Source: Chrysoporthe austroafricana
Taxonomy: Eukaryota > Ascomycota > Sordariomycetes > Diaporthales > Cryphonectriaceae
Length of the DNA: 64,000 nucleotides
Assembly: GCA_001051155.2 (NCBI GenBank)
Contig: JYIP02000001.1
Location: 3,844,001 to 3,908,000 of the forward strand
Reading direction: 5' to 3'
Part shown: in pieces, positions 21,203 to 33,455 of the stretch
How the letters are laid out: each line of letters begins with the position of its first letter
How positions within the stretch are numbered: the first letter of the stretch is position 1
The notes under the pieces: generated by a model
Databases searched by the model: none
Told to the model about the DNA's origin: nothing
Seen by the model: only the letters and a program-made list of their open reading frames with translations
Translations under genes and position numbers: made by a program

Positions 21203-22286
21203 TCAAATATGCTGACCTTCTAACTCTTTCTCAGTCCAGTCCCAAACCTCTCTCGCCAGGGCAGCATCAAGCATCAGCCCACATGGCTCATACCTCCCAA
21301 TGGGCTCATAATGCAACCCACTCTTCATGTCCGTCACAGCTGCCGTCGCCGCCCAGAGCTGGTTCTTGACGCCCTCCTCGACCGGCCTCCACAGCTTGGG
21401 CGCGACCTCGGTCTGCACCCAGACCATCTGCTTGTCGGCGGGCTGGCGTGCGAACAGCCGCGTCTCGACCTCGCCCGGGTCGACTGAGACGAAGAGGAAC
21501 CCTGGGTAGTGCGCCGCGAGCCCCTGTGTGTACAGCAGGTTCGCGGTCTTGCTCTGGAGGTAACGCGAGAGGGGGGCGGCACCCTCAAGGGATTTCAGCG
21601 TGGCGAACTGGATCTTCTCGGGGCCGACGTGCTTGAAGGCCGACGAGGCGACGGTGACCACGCGCACACCCGCGTGGGAGGAGGCGGTCGTGAGGAGCAG
21701 GGGCGTCAGGAGGCGGAGGAGGAGGGCGTGGCCTACGTGGTTAACGCCCATGTGGACCTCATAGCCTTCTGCTGTCAACGCGGGCGGGCAGCCCATTACT
21801 TTCGGCAGCCGATCAGCAACCTGGATCGAGGCAAAGGGCAGAGGGAGCACCTATGGACATTTCTAGGGGTACATCCCATCCATCAGCTCCGCGGCCTGTC
21901 ACTTGGCAAGCTTGAGACCTCGGGGAGATAATTGCGACTAAGGAAACGGGGTCTCTCTCACGTCCAGCGTTCAGCATCAAGACATCTAATCGGGATGACT
22001 TAGCGAACACAGTCTTGACGGCCCTCTTGATCGACTCGAAAGAACCTAGGTCTAGCTCCAGAAATGCGACAGCTGCACCCGGCACCTGGCGCATGACATC
22101 GGCGACCGCCTCATGACCCTTCTCCGTACTGCGGGCGGTCATCCAGATCAAGGCTGGTTTATGCTTGGCTAGCTCCAGCGAGGCCTGCTTCCCTAGCCCG
22201 CAGTTGGTGCCTGTTATGAGGATGACTTTGCCGTCCAGGGAAGGGATGTCGGTGTCGGGGTTGAACGGTACACCTGTAGTGGCCAT
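21203..22286 (-). CDS. Short-chain dehydrogenase/reductase (SDR)
   Basis: Exons 21962-22286 and 21203-21798 on the minus strand splice in phase (GTGAGA...AG, branch CTGAT) to 306 residues. It is an NAD(P)-dependent Rossmann-fold oxidoreductase of the classical/WWOX-like fungal type. TGTNCGLG is the cofactor glycine motif (about residues 26-33) and LNAG follows the fourth strand. VASSAFK carries the catalytic Ser, and SRYLQSKTAN carries the YxxxK pair. GVNHVGHALLL is typical of the subgroup. The substrate is unknown. It converges on the Zn2Cys6 factor with 122 bp between stops, and is divergent from the Cue2-like gene. No targeting signal is seen, so it is probably cytosolic. Confidence 0.9.
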
Positions 22287-23467
22287 ATTGCGGATGATGG
22301 TAGAAACACGATATCAGGGCCTTCGAGGGAAGATTTGTGTTGAGGGTAGAGTAGGGGTACATTGGAAAGAGGGAGAATTCCACGCGCTATTTATACAGCA
22401 AATCGACTCACCAGCATGACGGCGCGAACTGAAGAATTTGAGAGGGCTTCAACGAGCCATCTACGCCCCTATGCGTAGGACCTAGGAACTCCCATCGCCA
22501 CCGTCCCGTGTAAGCGTGAGGGAAGTGGAGCCGTGCCTTTCGACAGGGCATGACAGCCAATAGTTTCCGAGCGAACCAATAGGGACACGCTCCGTTCCTA
22601 TGGAGGAGGAGGACCGGCAACCACGGAGCCGGAGCCTTCAGGACCGCTTCACTTCAGCACTGCGCATGCTTCCTTGCCCGTAGACCTTCTTCAGGTGGGT
22701 CTCCCGGTGGCTGTGGTATGCTGTCTGGTCTGGGGAAGACCAGGCTGGCAAACTGCATACCCAGAGACAAGCGGGTGTTTGTGCTGGCTTGTAGGTTCCC
22801 GGGCGGTGTCAAGGTCTAACGAAGTTCGAAAACCACTTCCAGGAGTACCTCTGCCTGAAAATCAAGCTGTTTCCTCTCCAATTCGCTACGAATGAGCATC
22901 GGAGGTGGTAATGTGACCATTTTCCCCTTCAGCCCTGTCTCTCTTCTTTTCTTCACTCCCGGGAGAGGCAATGAGGCGAAGGCCCCTCCATCATCTCATC
23001 AAAGTCCGTAGTCGCATGCATCTAGTGTACCTCTCGTGCCCGTCAGAGCAATTTTCGGATGCTCCTAGGATATCCTCGAGGGTCTATACTAAAGGTGACA
23101 TGCTGATTTGACTCTGGACAACTTGATTTATGAGGTTTGACGTCGAAGAGAGAATATCTCCGTCAATGAACTAGGGTGGGTCGCCTTGTGGGCCAAGGTT
23201 GCATAAGTGCTTTGTACTAGACTATATCTGCATTAGCGCCGAGTCCCGAATCGCTGGACTCGGGACAATACTGTAATTACCAGCTGATTCATCACTTTGG
23301 ACATGGGCTGCACAGCCTGAGCTGCAAATGCCTTGGAATATGATAGGCAGCACAGAAAGCCTCCGAACAACCGGTAGTGATCCACGGCCCCGAACCTCAG
23401 CCTTTTGAAGGTCCTGTTGCTCTAGACTTGCTTTTCGTTGTACGTCGCCAGCCGAGACGAGGGGAGC
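22287..23467. other. Divergent intergenic region SDR / Cue2-like gene
   Basis: 1.18 kb between start codons. Both promoters are expected here. No protein-like frame or RNA gene was recognised. Confidence 0.55.
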
Positions 23468-25295
23468 ATGGGAGACTCGTCCCAAGGAAGTGATGACGCT
23501 GAGGCGCTCACCCATAAGCTGATTGTGAGTTGGCATCGCTCACCACCCCGAGGAACGAGGAGCGAGGAGCGAGGAGCGAGCCCTGCAAACAATCTGAACA
23601 CCGCCTCCCCGCAGCCTCAACCTCTGCCTCGTAGTCAACAACTTTACTCCATCCCATCGCTTGAGAGACTATGACTTCAACCTCCTCCTCGCTGTTTACC
23701 CAACTCCATCACGCCCCTTAAGAGACTACGACTCTCACCAACACTGACGTAAACCAGGACGAATTTCGGTCCTCACTTGACGACACCCTAATCATAGCCA
23801 TTATTGGTGACTATGACTTGACCATCCACTTTGACGAAGCCCGAAGCATCCTTGAGGGCCTAGCCCAGAATGCAATTGTGGAAGAGGTTGGCTTCAATGT
23901 TAGTGGCACTGGTGGTGATGGCCAGGGAGTAGCTGGCCGTACCGATGACCTGGCTGGTCTGGAGTGGCCCAGCGATAGCACCAACTCAAACTCAGCCTCC
24001 GACTCTACCAAGTTCCCAACCGACATCTCGTTCCAAACAGATTGCAGCGAGACTTTGTCCGAGAGATTCGCTGCGTTGGAACTCCCTAAGGAGGTAAACG
24101 TGTCAGCCCTTGGCGAGGATGGAAAGGTGGCCCAGTTAAAGCTCATATTCGCGGATCTGCGCGAGATTGATCTGAGGATGGCTTTGAAGAAGTCCAAAGG
24201 AGACTTTACCAAGGCCTGCGAGGAGCTACTGAACATTCAGTACCTTGAAGAGCACGGCCTTCGGCCCAAAGGCATCGAAGGCGCCTTCCGTCTAGATGGC
24301 CTTGTAGGCTACAAAGGCAAGCTTTTCAAGCGCACTTCTTCTGCTCCTCCTTCTGCTCCTCCTTCTGCTCTGCTTTCTTCCTTCATTTCCTGCTTGCGCT
24401 CCAGAGTCAGCCCAGATCATGCTCTGTGTGGTTGGACATTTGCCCTTAGCCACTACTAACCCAACTCTCCTTCCTTCTCAGGGAGTTGCATATTCTCTCC
24501 AGCCTTTTACATATATCTGCAACGAATGTGGTCTATGCGTCGGCATCTAACAGGCTGACCGGTCTTGCAGGTCGTTCAGACGCGCCCAAGGACAGAGGCA
24601 AGAACCGTCTGGACGTCAACTATAGTTTGGCGCCTCTCGACCTCTCTGAGGATGATGAATCGGTTGCGACTCCGGCCACGCCCACCTTCAAATCGCAGAT
24701 TAGTGGGACGTCCCTCCTGCGTGTCTCCACTGTTCCCAGCCCTGCACCAAAGACTACATCCTCTGCGGCTGACTCTCTCTCGCCCACTGGCTGGCGGACC
24801 GTGCAGTCCAAACGACAAGCGTACAGCGACCGGGCTTCAGAGGCGTCCGCGGCTTATGGTGCCGCGGCGCAGTCTTTTCAGGCTGCCCAGCAGGCCTACC
24901 GTCGCGGGGCCTCCGACAGGAACTTCCGTCCTGTCGCCAGTGTCCTGGCCGAGCGTGCTCGCGAGCAGCTCCAAGTCGCCAAAGCTGCAGATATGCAGAA
25001 GTACCACGCACTCGTCGACCAAAACTCCTCTGCCGACCACATCGATCTCCACGGTGTGCCCGTCGCGGAGGGCGTCCGTATCGCGCTAGAGAGAACCCAG
25101 CTGTGGTGGAGCAGCCTTGGCGAGGACCGGACGAGGAAGGCCAGGGAGCAAGGCTTCACCGTTGTCACGGGCTTAGGCAAACACAGCGCCGGTGGCGTGT
25201 CGAGGTTACGTCAAGAAGTCGGTGCTGCCCTCAAGCGAGAGGGCTGGCGCGTCAGGCTTGAGACTGGACAGTTTGTGGTGGTTGGCAAGGCCTAG
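23468..25295 (+). CDS. CUE-DUF1771-Smr protein, Cue2-like endonuclease family
   Basis: Exons 23468-23524, 23758-24316 and 24571-25295 keep phase and give 446 residues. The N-terminus (ALTHKLIDEFRSSLDDTLI across the first junction) matches fungal relatives and fixes the start at 23468. A CUE-type ubiquitin-binding helix bundle lies at about residues 145-190 (LKLIFADLREIDLRMALKKS). DUF1771 lies at about 290-350 (ASEASAAYGAAAQSFQ...RREGASD-like region) and the Smr domain at about 360-446, with IDLHGVPVAEG and TGLGKHSAGGVSRLR. Smr domains cut RNA, and yeast Cue2 cleaves mRNA at collided ribosomes in no-go decay; the same role is inferred here. Intron 2 appears to use a GC donor (GCAAGC at 24317), because the available GT donor at 24304 gives the wrong phase. 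Intron 1 (233 nt) contains tandem repeats. Confidence 0.87.
23556..23580. repeat. 7-bp minisatellite in intron 1 of the Cue2-like gene
   Basis: Three and a half perfect tandem copies of CGAGGAG inside the first intron. The same intron also holds a degenerate duplication of about 57 nt (about 23648-23704 and 23705-23750), seen as two versions of ACTCCATC...GAGACTA(C/T)GAC. Confidence 0.8.
24334..24370. repeat. 12-nt pyrimidine repeat within the GC-AG intron
   Basis: About two and a half copies of TTCTGCTCCTCC, then more CT-rich sequence. The composition differs sharply from the flanking exons and supports treating this stretch as intronic. Confidence 0.7.
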
Positions 25296-26591
25296 CAACT
25301 CCAGTGAGCCCTGATGTGTCTTCCAAGGCAACCATCTTGGACAGGTGCTGCGATAAAACGACCGCCTTCTAGGAGCCATCTGTGTAGGTGGAATTGGTGC
25401 GGAAAACCGGTCCGAACGATGCGCGAGTACGAGCAAGTCAGTGAGCATTTTTCCGTTGTACGGGGCTGTCGCATGTAGGGGTTATGATTGTATGCTGTGG
25501 ATGGTCGTGGAACCAACAGGGATGATTCACACAACGACGGCATACACAACTGGATAAACCAACTCATGGGCGAAGATAACAAGGGCAAAGGGGCTATAAG
25601 CCGATGTGGAGACAATTGTTGTCTTTCTGTATAGCAGGCATTTGGGATGTGGATTTGATTGAAAGAAGGAATGGGCCGATCAAGCATGGCGTGACGGCGT
25701 TATGAAGAATTGGAATATCTTCCAAGACTTCGCATTGATCATTGGCTTACTTGCGAGCATGGACATGCAATCAAAGTGATCCTAGGGTGTTCATATACAA
25801 CAGTATTTGATCCATTGTGTATCTAGATCTCTGCCTCAATGGATGGCCAACTCGAATGAGCTCTAGGAAGCCCCAAAGCAAAGACAAGTGCTGTTCCTTC
25901 GAGATGCCTCCAAATATGCCTGGCTGCCTGACGAACTTCTCGGTCACATAAATCTTCTATTCAAAAGCAGTCGAGTCGTCCCTCTTTGCTTGCTGCGAAT
26001 TTGCATATGACCATGAGCTCCTCTACGTGTTGTTGCAGCATGTAGACCTACTTAGGAGCCTCGATACGGCACTACGGCATACGAAGTACACAGTACATAC
26101 CTGCACGAATTACACGCGCCAGCCACTCATGCAAACAGGGGCAGCAGCCGCCAGCGAAGCGTGAGGCGAGACAGGGGTTAACGAATGACTCTGATGTGTA
26201 GGGGTTTTTGGTGCTCAGACGTGTCTCTGATTAGCAGGATGGCTTGCACGAATGACGCAAATAGCTCTTCCACATCCTCCGTGTCACCCGTCACAGGGAG
26301 CTCTCCTTGCTCGTGCGATCACACTGCTGCGGCCCGGATGATCATGCTCACGCATCCCTCCTGACCTCTGCCAAACCTTCTAACAAGTCGCCGAACGTTT
26401 GTTCGCGTCCTTGGTTCTCTCGCCAAGCATCCCTTCTCGACTCTCTCAACGGAGGCAGCCATCGCTATCTATCTGGCCCCGTGCTGCATCGCGTGCGATC
26501 TCACGGCATTGCTCTTCGGCATCAATTTCTTAGAACCTGATTTGACCTACATCACGGCCAGAGCCGCGGGGCCTCACTACACCTGGTTGAG
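25296..26591. other. Intergenic region before NPC1
   Basis: 1.3 kb between two plus-strand genes, holding the Cue2-like 3' UTR and the NPC1 promoter and leader. No protein-like frame was found. Confidence 0.6.
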
Positions 26592-29500
26592 ATGACCAAA
26601 CTATCTTCCCTGGCATCATCCGGGGCCTTACTGCTCGCCGGCTTGTCCCGGGCAGCAGACGAGCTGTACACTCCCATACACGAGGCAGGCCGCTGCGCGA
26701 TCCGAGACCACTGCGGCTCCAAGAGCTTCTTCGGCAAACAGCTACCATGTGTCGACAACGGGAAGGCTGAGGAGCCGGACAAGGCGCTGCGCAAACAGCT
26801 GGTGGATCTATGCGGTTCCAAGTGGAATGATGGTCCGGTATGCTGTACACAAGATCAGGTACGTTTGTCGCGCCCCTCCAATGTGTTGAAAGAGGCTCTG
26901 CGGTTGGTTAACATGTATTATCATTCATAGGTCGACGCCCTCAAAGACGAACTCTCTACCGCAAATACCATCGTATCGTCATGTCCCGCATGCAAGGATA
27001 ACTTCTACAACTTGTTCTGCACCTTCACATGCTCTCCCGACCAGTCGCTCTTTGTCAATGTCACCAAGACCATGACCAAGAACAACAAAGTCGTCACCAC
27101 AGAATTGGATCAGTTGATATCGGAGGATTATGGCACCGGATTCTATGACAGCTGCAAAGACGTCAAGTTCGGCCCGAGCAACAGCGAGGCCATGAAACTT
27201 ATTGGCGGTGGCGCAAAGAATTACACTCAGCTCCTCAAGTACCTGGGTGACGAGAAGCTGGTCGGATCGCCTTTCCAGATCAACTTCCCGACGGAATACG
27301 AAGAGAAGAACATGGGACCTCTACCGATGACCCCAAAGAAGTGTAACGATGAAGATCCGAGTTACCGATGCGCATGTGTCGATTGCCCGGATGTGTGCCC
27401 CGAGTTACCCGAGGTCAAGGAGAGGGGGTCCTGCAGAGTCGGCGTACTCCCATGCCTGTCCTTCGCCTCTATCTTCGTCTACGGCATCCTGTTTTTGACG
27501 TTGATCGTGTCGATCGTCGGCCACGTATGGTACAGGAAGCGCGCTGCTCGTCTTCAGGAAGAGAGAACCCTGCTCCAGGGCGGCATCGATGCCAGCGACG
27601 ATGAGGATGATGAGGGCCGGCTGGTGGCGAACGGGGCCATGCTGGACCGACCGACCCGGGCTTACCGCCTCAATACGTGGTGCGATAGTGCGTTCTTCAA
27701 GCTCGGCCACTTAGCAGCTCGGTTCCCTGCCATCACGATATGTAGCACCCTTACCCTCATCATCGTGCTCAGTGCTGGTTGGGTGCGCTTCGAGATCGAG
27801 AAGGACCCTGCCCGCCTCTGGGTCTCCCCAAGTTCTGCAGCAGCCCAGGAGAAGGAATTCTTTGACTCTCACTTCGGCCCATTCTACCGCGCCGAAAAGA
27901 TCTTCCTCGTCAACGATACACTCTCTTCCGGCCCACGTCCAGTCCTGAGCTATGACACCCTGCTGTGGTGGATGGACGTTGAGAAGAGCATCACGCAGTT
28001 GGAGAGCCCCACATATAGGATGAGGCTTGACGATGTTTGCCTGAAGCCCACTGGGTCCGCGTGTGTTGTCCAGTCGGTGGCGGCGTACTTCGAAAATGAG
28101 CCGGCACTCGTCGGCAGAAATGACTGGCAAGACAAGCTACGCGCTTGCGCCCGAGCGCCCGCTGAGTGCCGTCCGGCATATGGCCAACCACTTGATCCAG
28201 AAATGATCCTTGGCGGCTACTCCGGTATTGGTGACATCGCCGATGCAACAGCGATGACTGTCACTTGGGTTGTGAACAACTTTCCTGAGGGCTCTCCGGA
28301 GGTTGCGCGGGCTATGGATTGGGAACAGGTTCTGAAAAACCGCCTTCTCGACGTGCAGAAGGAAGCCGAGGAGAGGGGCTTGAGGTTGTCGTTCTCGACC
28401 GAAATCAGCCTGGAAGAGGAGCTCAACAAGTCGACCAACACTGACGCCAAGATTATAGTCATCAGCTACGTTATCATGTTCTTATACGCCTCTATTGCAC
28501 TTGGATCCACGACATTTTCTCTCCGAGATATGCTCAGGAACCCGGCTGTCTCGATTGTCGAGTCCAAGTTCTCGCTTGGTGTTGCTGGCATTGTTATCGT
28601 CCTCATGTCCATCAGCGCATCTATTGGCCTATTTTCCTGGGCAAACTTGAGGGCGACACTCATCATCGTCGATGTCATCCCCTTCATCGTGCTTGCTGTT
28701 GGTGTGGACAACATTTTTCTCATCGTTCACGAATTCGAGCGGGTGAACGTCCAGAATCCCGATGACGATGTCGAATTGCGAGTTGCGAAGGCTCTCGGTC
28801 GCATGGGTCCATCTATTCTGCTGTCTGCGATCACGGAGACGGTGTCATTCGCGCTGGGCGCTTTTGTCGGCATGCCTGCTGTCCGAAACTTCGCCATCTA
28901 CGCAGCCGGTGCTGTCTTCATCAACGCTGCCTTGCAAGTCACCCTGTTTATCTCTCTATTATCATTCAACCAGAAGCGAGTCGAAGATTCAAGGATGGAT
29001 TGCATGCCCTGTATCCAGATCAAGGCGGCCCGGGTTCACCTAGACGGTAGCAACGGAAACCTGGGTGCTCGGCTTTACGAGGTTCCGGAGGAGGGCTTCC
29101 TTCAGCGATTCATCATTAAACATTATGCGCCAAATCTACTTGGGAGAAAGGCCAAGGTCGCAATTGTCGCCATCTTTCTTGGTGTTTTCGCTGCAGGTGT
29201 GGCACTCATCCCCGAGGTTAAGCTGGGGTTGGATCAGCGAGTAGCCATCCCAGACGACTCGTACCTAATTCCGTACTTCAACGATCTCTACGATTACTTC
29301 GACTCTGGGCCACCAGTCTACTTCGTCACAAAGGACGTTAACGCCACCAAAAGGAAGAACCAGCAAAAAATTTGCGCCAGGTTCACCACTTGCGAATCTT
29401 TATCGCTAACGAACATCCTCGAGCAAGAGCGCAAGCGGACTGAGGTGTCCTACATTTCATCGCCGGCAGCCAGCTGGATCGATGATTTCTTTCTGTGGCT

Positions 29501-30500
29501 GAACCCCCAATTCGAGGAGTGCTGTGTTGAGAAGGGATCTGCCTGCTTTGAGGACAGGGACCCGGCTTGGAACATTACAATGTCGGGCATGCCAGAAGGA
29601 GAGGAGTTTGTCCACTATCTCCAGAAGTTCTTGTCTTCTCCAACAACCGATGACTGCCCTCTAGGTGGTCAGGCATCCTACGGATCAGCTGTTGTCATCG
29701 ATGAAGACAAGGAGACTATTCCGGCGAGTCACTTCCGCACAATGCACTCTCCTCTACGCAGCCAGGACGACTTCATCAACGCGTATACCTCTGCCCGCCG
29801 CATTGCCGCCGACGTCAGCTCCAAGACGGGTGCTGAGGTCTTCCCCTACAGTATTTTCTATATCTTCTTTGATCAATATGTGTCGATCGTCGGCTTGACA
29901 GCAGCTCTTCTCTGTGCGGCTGTCGGCATCATCTTCATCATCTCATCTATCCTCCTCGGCTCAGTTCTTACTGGTGCTGCGGTCGCTATTACTGTCATCA
30001 TGACGATTGTGGATATCATCGGAGCCATGGCTGTCTTTGGCGTCAGCCTGAACGCCGTCTCGCTGGTCAATTTGATCATTTGCGTTGGCATTGCGGTTGA
30101 GTTTTGCGCACATATTGCCCGAGCTTTCATGTTCCCGTCTCGCACATTCATGGAGCGTGCCAAGAACCGCTTCCGAGGGCGCGACGCCCGCGCGTGGACG
30201 GCTCTCGTCAACGTTGGCGGCTCCGTCTTCTCCGGCATTACCATCACCAAGCTGCTCGGCGTCGTCGTTCTAGCTTTCACCCGCAGCAAGATCTTCGAGA
30301 TCTACTACTTCCGCATCTGGGTTGCGCTTGTCGTCTTCGCTGCGACACATGCACTGATCTTCCTACCCGTGCTGCTTAGCTTCATGGGTGGGGATGGTTA
30401 CGTTGATCCCGAATCAGAAGGAGGTCTGGAGGAGGACCTAGCCAGTCGCCGCTTCAGGGCGATTCGCGACCAAGATGACGATTATTCCGACGAAGACTAG
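26592..30500 (+). CDS. NCR1: NPC1/Ncr1-type intracellular sterol transporter
   Basis: Exons 26592-26858 and 26931-30500 (72 nt intron, phase 0) encode 1278 residues, the usual NPC1 length. The protein moves sterol across the vacuolar/lysosomal membrane. A signal peptide (residues 1-21) leads into the Cys-rich N-terminal sterol-binding domain (CAIRDHCGSKS, GPVCCTQDQ, CPACKDNFYNLFCTFTCSPDQ). The first membrane span is near 262-285 and a second near 345-365. The sterol-sensing domain is near 600-770 (VGVDNIFLIVHEFERV) and the Patched-like C-terminal membrane block near 1070-1246 (VGIAVEFCAHIARAF). The luminal loops keep paired cysteines (EECCVEKGSACFEDR). The tail is acidic and ends DDDYSDED. 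The gene sits in tandem with the Cue2-like gene upstream and the BBE gene downstream. Confidence 0.96.
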
Positions 30501-31831
30501 GAAGTTGCTCGTTAGGATGATGGCGATACTCCGGGCGAGGAATCAAGCACTCGGTGCTTGCTACGTCTAGTTCGTGAGTTCAGGAGGATTTGGCGGCGTA
30601 ACGCCAATAACAAGGATGATGAGCAACCAGCTGGGTCACCGGTGACAGTAGTCATGCGGGACATTGAGACTGATCCTGATGTACGCGATGGAACCGAGAC
30701 TGAGGTCCTAGGAGAAAGGCCAGACGAAACATTGCCGGCAGATCTAGATGCCGTCTCCAATGCCCTTGTCTCTCCTTCTACAGGGATGTTCAAGAGCTTT
30801 GGATCGCAGATAGCTACCGAAGAGATTGAAGACTTGCTTGGAATGGCTGAACCACCTACAACCAACGAGGTCGGTTCATCGCAGAGGTACACAGCACGCA
30901 GCCCGTCACTGGGCCCTGCCAAACAGCATACGAGGTTACCGAAAAAGAGTACTAAGGGCAAGCGGTCTGCGACCTAACCGCTACCATCAGGCGTGAGTGC
31001 AGAAGCGACGGATTTACATCGAAGTGGGGATAGCACTGTCGTGCATGTCAAGCATAAATCCGCATGCGACTCAGAGTAGCGGCCTGGCGAATAACATTGG
31101 ATTCACTAGTGAAGGCAGCAAGACAGAGACATGGCATAGGCTTGCACTATTGCCATACAGAGCGTGATTTCGGTTCTATTACCCCAAGATCAGGAATAGA
31201 AATGAAGCGAGACTTTGACCTTGACACTTGATATGCCCCGTTTTCCTTGTGGGCATCATCTGGTGAATGGGTAAGCGGCCCCTCTGACTGCCTCCTGAGC
31301 AGTGGGACTCTAGACAGACTCCGAGAGGACCAAGGAATAACTTTCCTTCCTAACCACTTTCAGTATATATACGGCAAGCATACTCTCTTTTGGTTGCTAT
31401 TTCAGGACTTACGGAAATCCCGGAAGTTACTTCACTCCCCGCATTCCGAAGGAGAGGGGTCGAAAGTTGCACTGGGGTAGCGACCGATCAGGTGGTACTG
31501 ACTCTGGGGAGTTGCAGCGAATCTCTCGGGATGTGGGGTTCAAACCGCAGCTTGTCTGGAATGTCCTGGTTGTTACGGCTGTGCAGCATCGCAACCACGC
31601 GGCGGTGTATTAAATAGAGCCCTCGAGACGCTGAAAATGTCTCATAAGCCGAAGAGGATCGCCTTTAGAAGCATGGATGAAGGTGGAGCGATCTGTGGTC
31701 GTTATAACTGATGGTTTCGTTGGGCTCCTTGGTCTCAACACACTAGCTCACAAGCTCATACTGAACAACACGTTGGCCTCTCGAAGCTAGCATATCACAA
31801 CTATACTCTTTCTACCACTCAGGAAGTGACA
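30501..31831. other. Intergenic region after NPC1, with an in-frame open stretch
   Basis: Includes the NPC1 3' UTR and BBE promoter. From 30516 to 30977 the NPC1 reading frame is open again for 153 codons after two TAG codons (30498 and 30513). The predicted peptide is acidic and Ser/Thr/Pro-rich. The minus strand is also open over the same interval, which weakens a coding claim. The rest (30980-31831) has no coding signal. Confidence 0.5.
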
Positions 31832-33455
31832 ATGGCCTTCGCAAAAGACACTCCCGCTAGCGATGCCTTCGTGCCATCCTCAGACCTCCCTATCCAGTGG
31901 CGGGACTCGACGCCTCACGACGTCTTCATCTCGTCATGCTGGTCTCACACGCACAACCTCCGGCGCGCAACGGAGATCCGCGTCCCCCGTGCTGTGGTGC
32001 ACGCCACCTCGCCCTCGCACGTCACCGAAGCGGTCAAGCTCGCCAAGTCCCTCGGCTGCCGCGTGAGCGTCCGCTCCGGGGGACACTCGTGGGCCGGGTG
32101 GAGCGTGCGAGACGATGCCATCCTGGTCGACCTGGGCGCGCTCCCCGGCGGGAAGCACTCCTCCGGCTCGTCCTCCGGCCCGGAGGGCAGCGGGCCGCCC
32201 GGGATAGAGTACGACGCCCGCACGAAGATCGTGTCCGCCCCGCCGTCCGCGACGGGCCGCGCGGTCAACGGCTTCCTGGAAGCCCACGGCAGGATGTTTG
32301 CCGGCGGCCACTGTCCCGACGTCGGGCTGGGCGGCTTCCTGCTGCAGGGCGGGATGGGGTGGAATTGCAGGAACTGGGGCTGGGCCTGTGAGGCTATCAT
32401 CGGCCTGGACGCGGTGACTGCGGACGGGAGGGAAGTCTACGCGTCTAAGGGGGAGAACGCGGATCTGTTCTGGGCGGCCAGGGGCTCCGGGCCTGGTGAG
32501 TTCCCTAACGACATGGTTCTGGGCATGATGGGAGTGGATGAGGGGCTAATGAGAGGACAGGGTTCCCGGCGATTGTCACGAGGTTCTATCTCATGACGAG
32601 GCCACTACCACAGATGTTCCAGAGTATATACTTCTGGCCGCAATCTGAGTTTCGGAAGGCGTTCCAGTGGGTCATCGATGTAAGTCACCCTCTGCACTGG
32701 AAACCAGATCTCATCTCTAACCTGACAAGGTCTGTAACGACGTGGATCCGGACACTGAGACAGTCTGCGTGGGCCAATACATCCCCGGATATGACGAGCC
32801 TGTAGTCATGGCCAACTTCCTCACCTTCAAGCCCAACCGGGCCGAAGGCGAAGCCGCACTCCGCTTGTACCACGATCACCCGGGACGACCGCCCAACGCC
32901 CTCAAAGAGAGCTTTTTTGCGCAGACTACCTCGCTACCCGGGCAATATGCCCCACAGGCGGCCGCCAACCCTGAAGGCCATAGATATTGCGCTGACAATG
33001 CCTACATCCGTAACGACGACGACGTCCCCGCCGTTCTGGAGAAGGCCTTCACCACCCTCCCTAGCCGCAAGACCTTCGCGCTGTACTACAGCATGACGCC
33101 CATCTCGCGGCGGGGCCACTACGCTGGTGTGGACGACGTGGGGAGCATGGCGCTGTCGATGCATACCGATCACTACTTTGCGCTGTACACAATATGGGAG
33201 GACAAGAAGGATGACGACAAGTTCGTGAGGTGGACGCATGAGATCATGAAGGACGTGGAGAAGCATGCGGAGGGCAGTTATCTCGGCGATTCGGATTTCC
33301 AGCAGCGGAGGACAAAGTATTGGCGCGACGAGAACGCGAAGAGATTGATGGAAATCAGGCGGAAGTGGGATCCAGAAGCGAGGATCTGTGGGTACTTGGA
33401 CGAGGGAGATCGGAGCGGTGCTGATGGTTTGAAAAATGAATTTGAGTGGGAGTGA
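31832..33455 (+). CDS. BBE-type FAD-linked oxidoreductase
   Basis: Exons 31832-32495, 32561-32679 and 32730-33455 splice in phase to 502 residues. It is a flavoprotein of the berberine-bridge/PCMH family, which oxidises substrates such as sugars, alkaloids or polyketide intermediates using O2. The FAD domain shows RSGGHSWAGWS (about residue 80), whose His is the usual covalent FAD attachment site. GGHCPDVGLGGFLLQGGMGW (about 158) has a Cys at the position of the second, 6-S-cysteinyl FAD link, so bicovalent flavin is possible. The C-terminal BBE-like segment is YWRDENAKRLMEIRRKWDPEARI. No signal peptide is evident, unlike many secreted BBE enzymes. It lies upstream of a P450 and a DUF829 gene on the same strand, as in specialised-metabolism groups; the substrate is unknown. 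Confidence 0.9.

Noticed and set aside
23671..23718. Alternative start codon of the Cue2-like gene at 23671
   Set aside because: Its only nearby donor gives the wrong phase and an in-frame stop follows; the 23468 start splices in phase and yields the conserved N-terminus.
31530..31550. GGTTCAAA-type sequence resembling a tRNA B box
   Set aside because: No matching A box, acceptor stem or anticodon arm could be folded around it.
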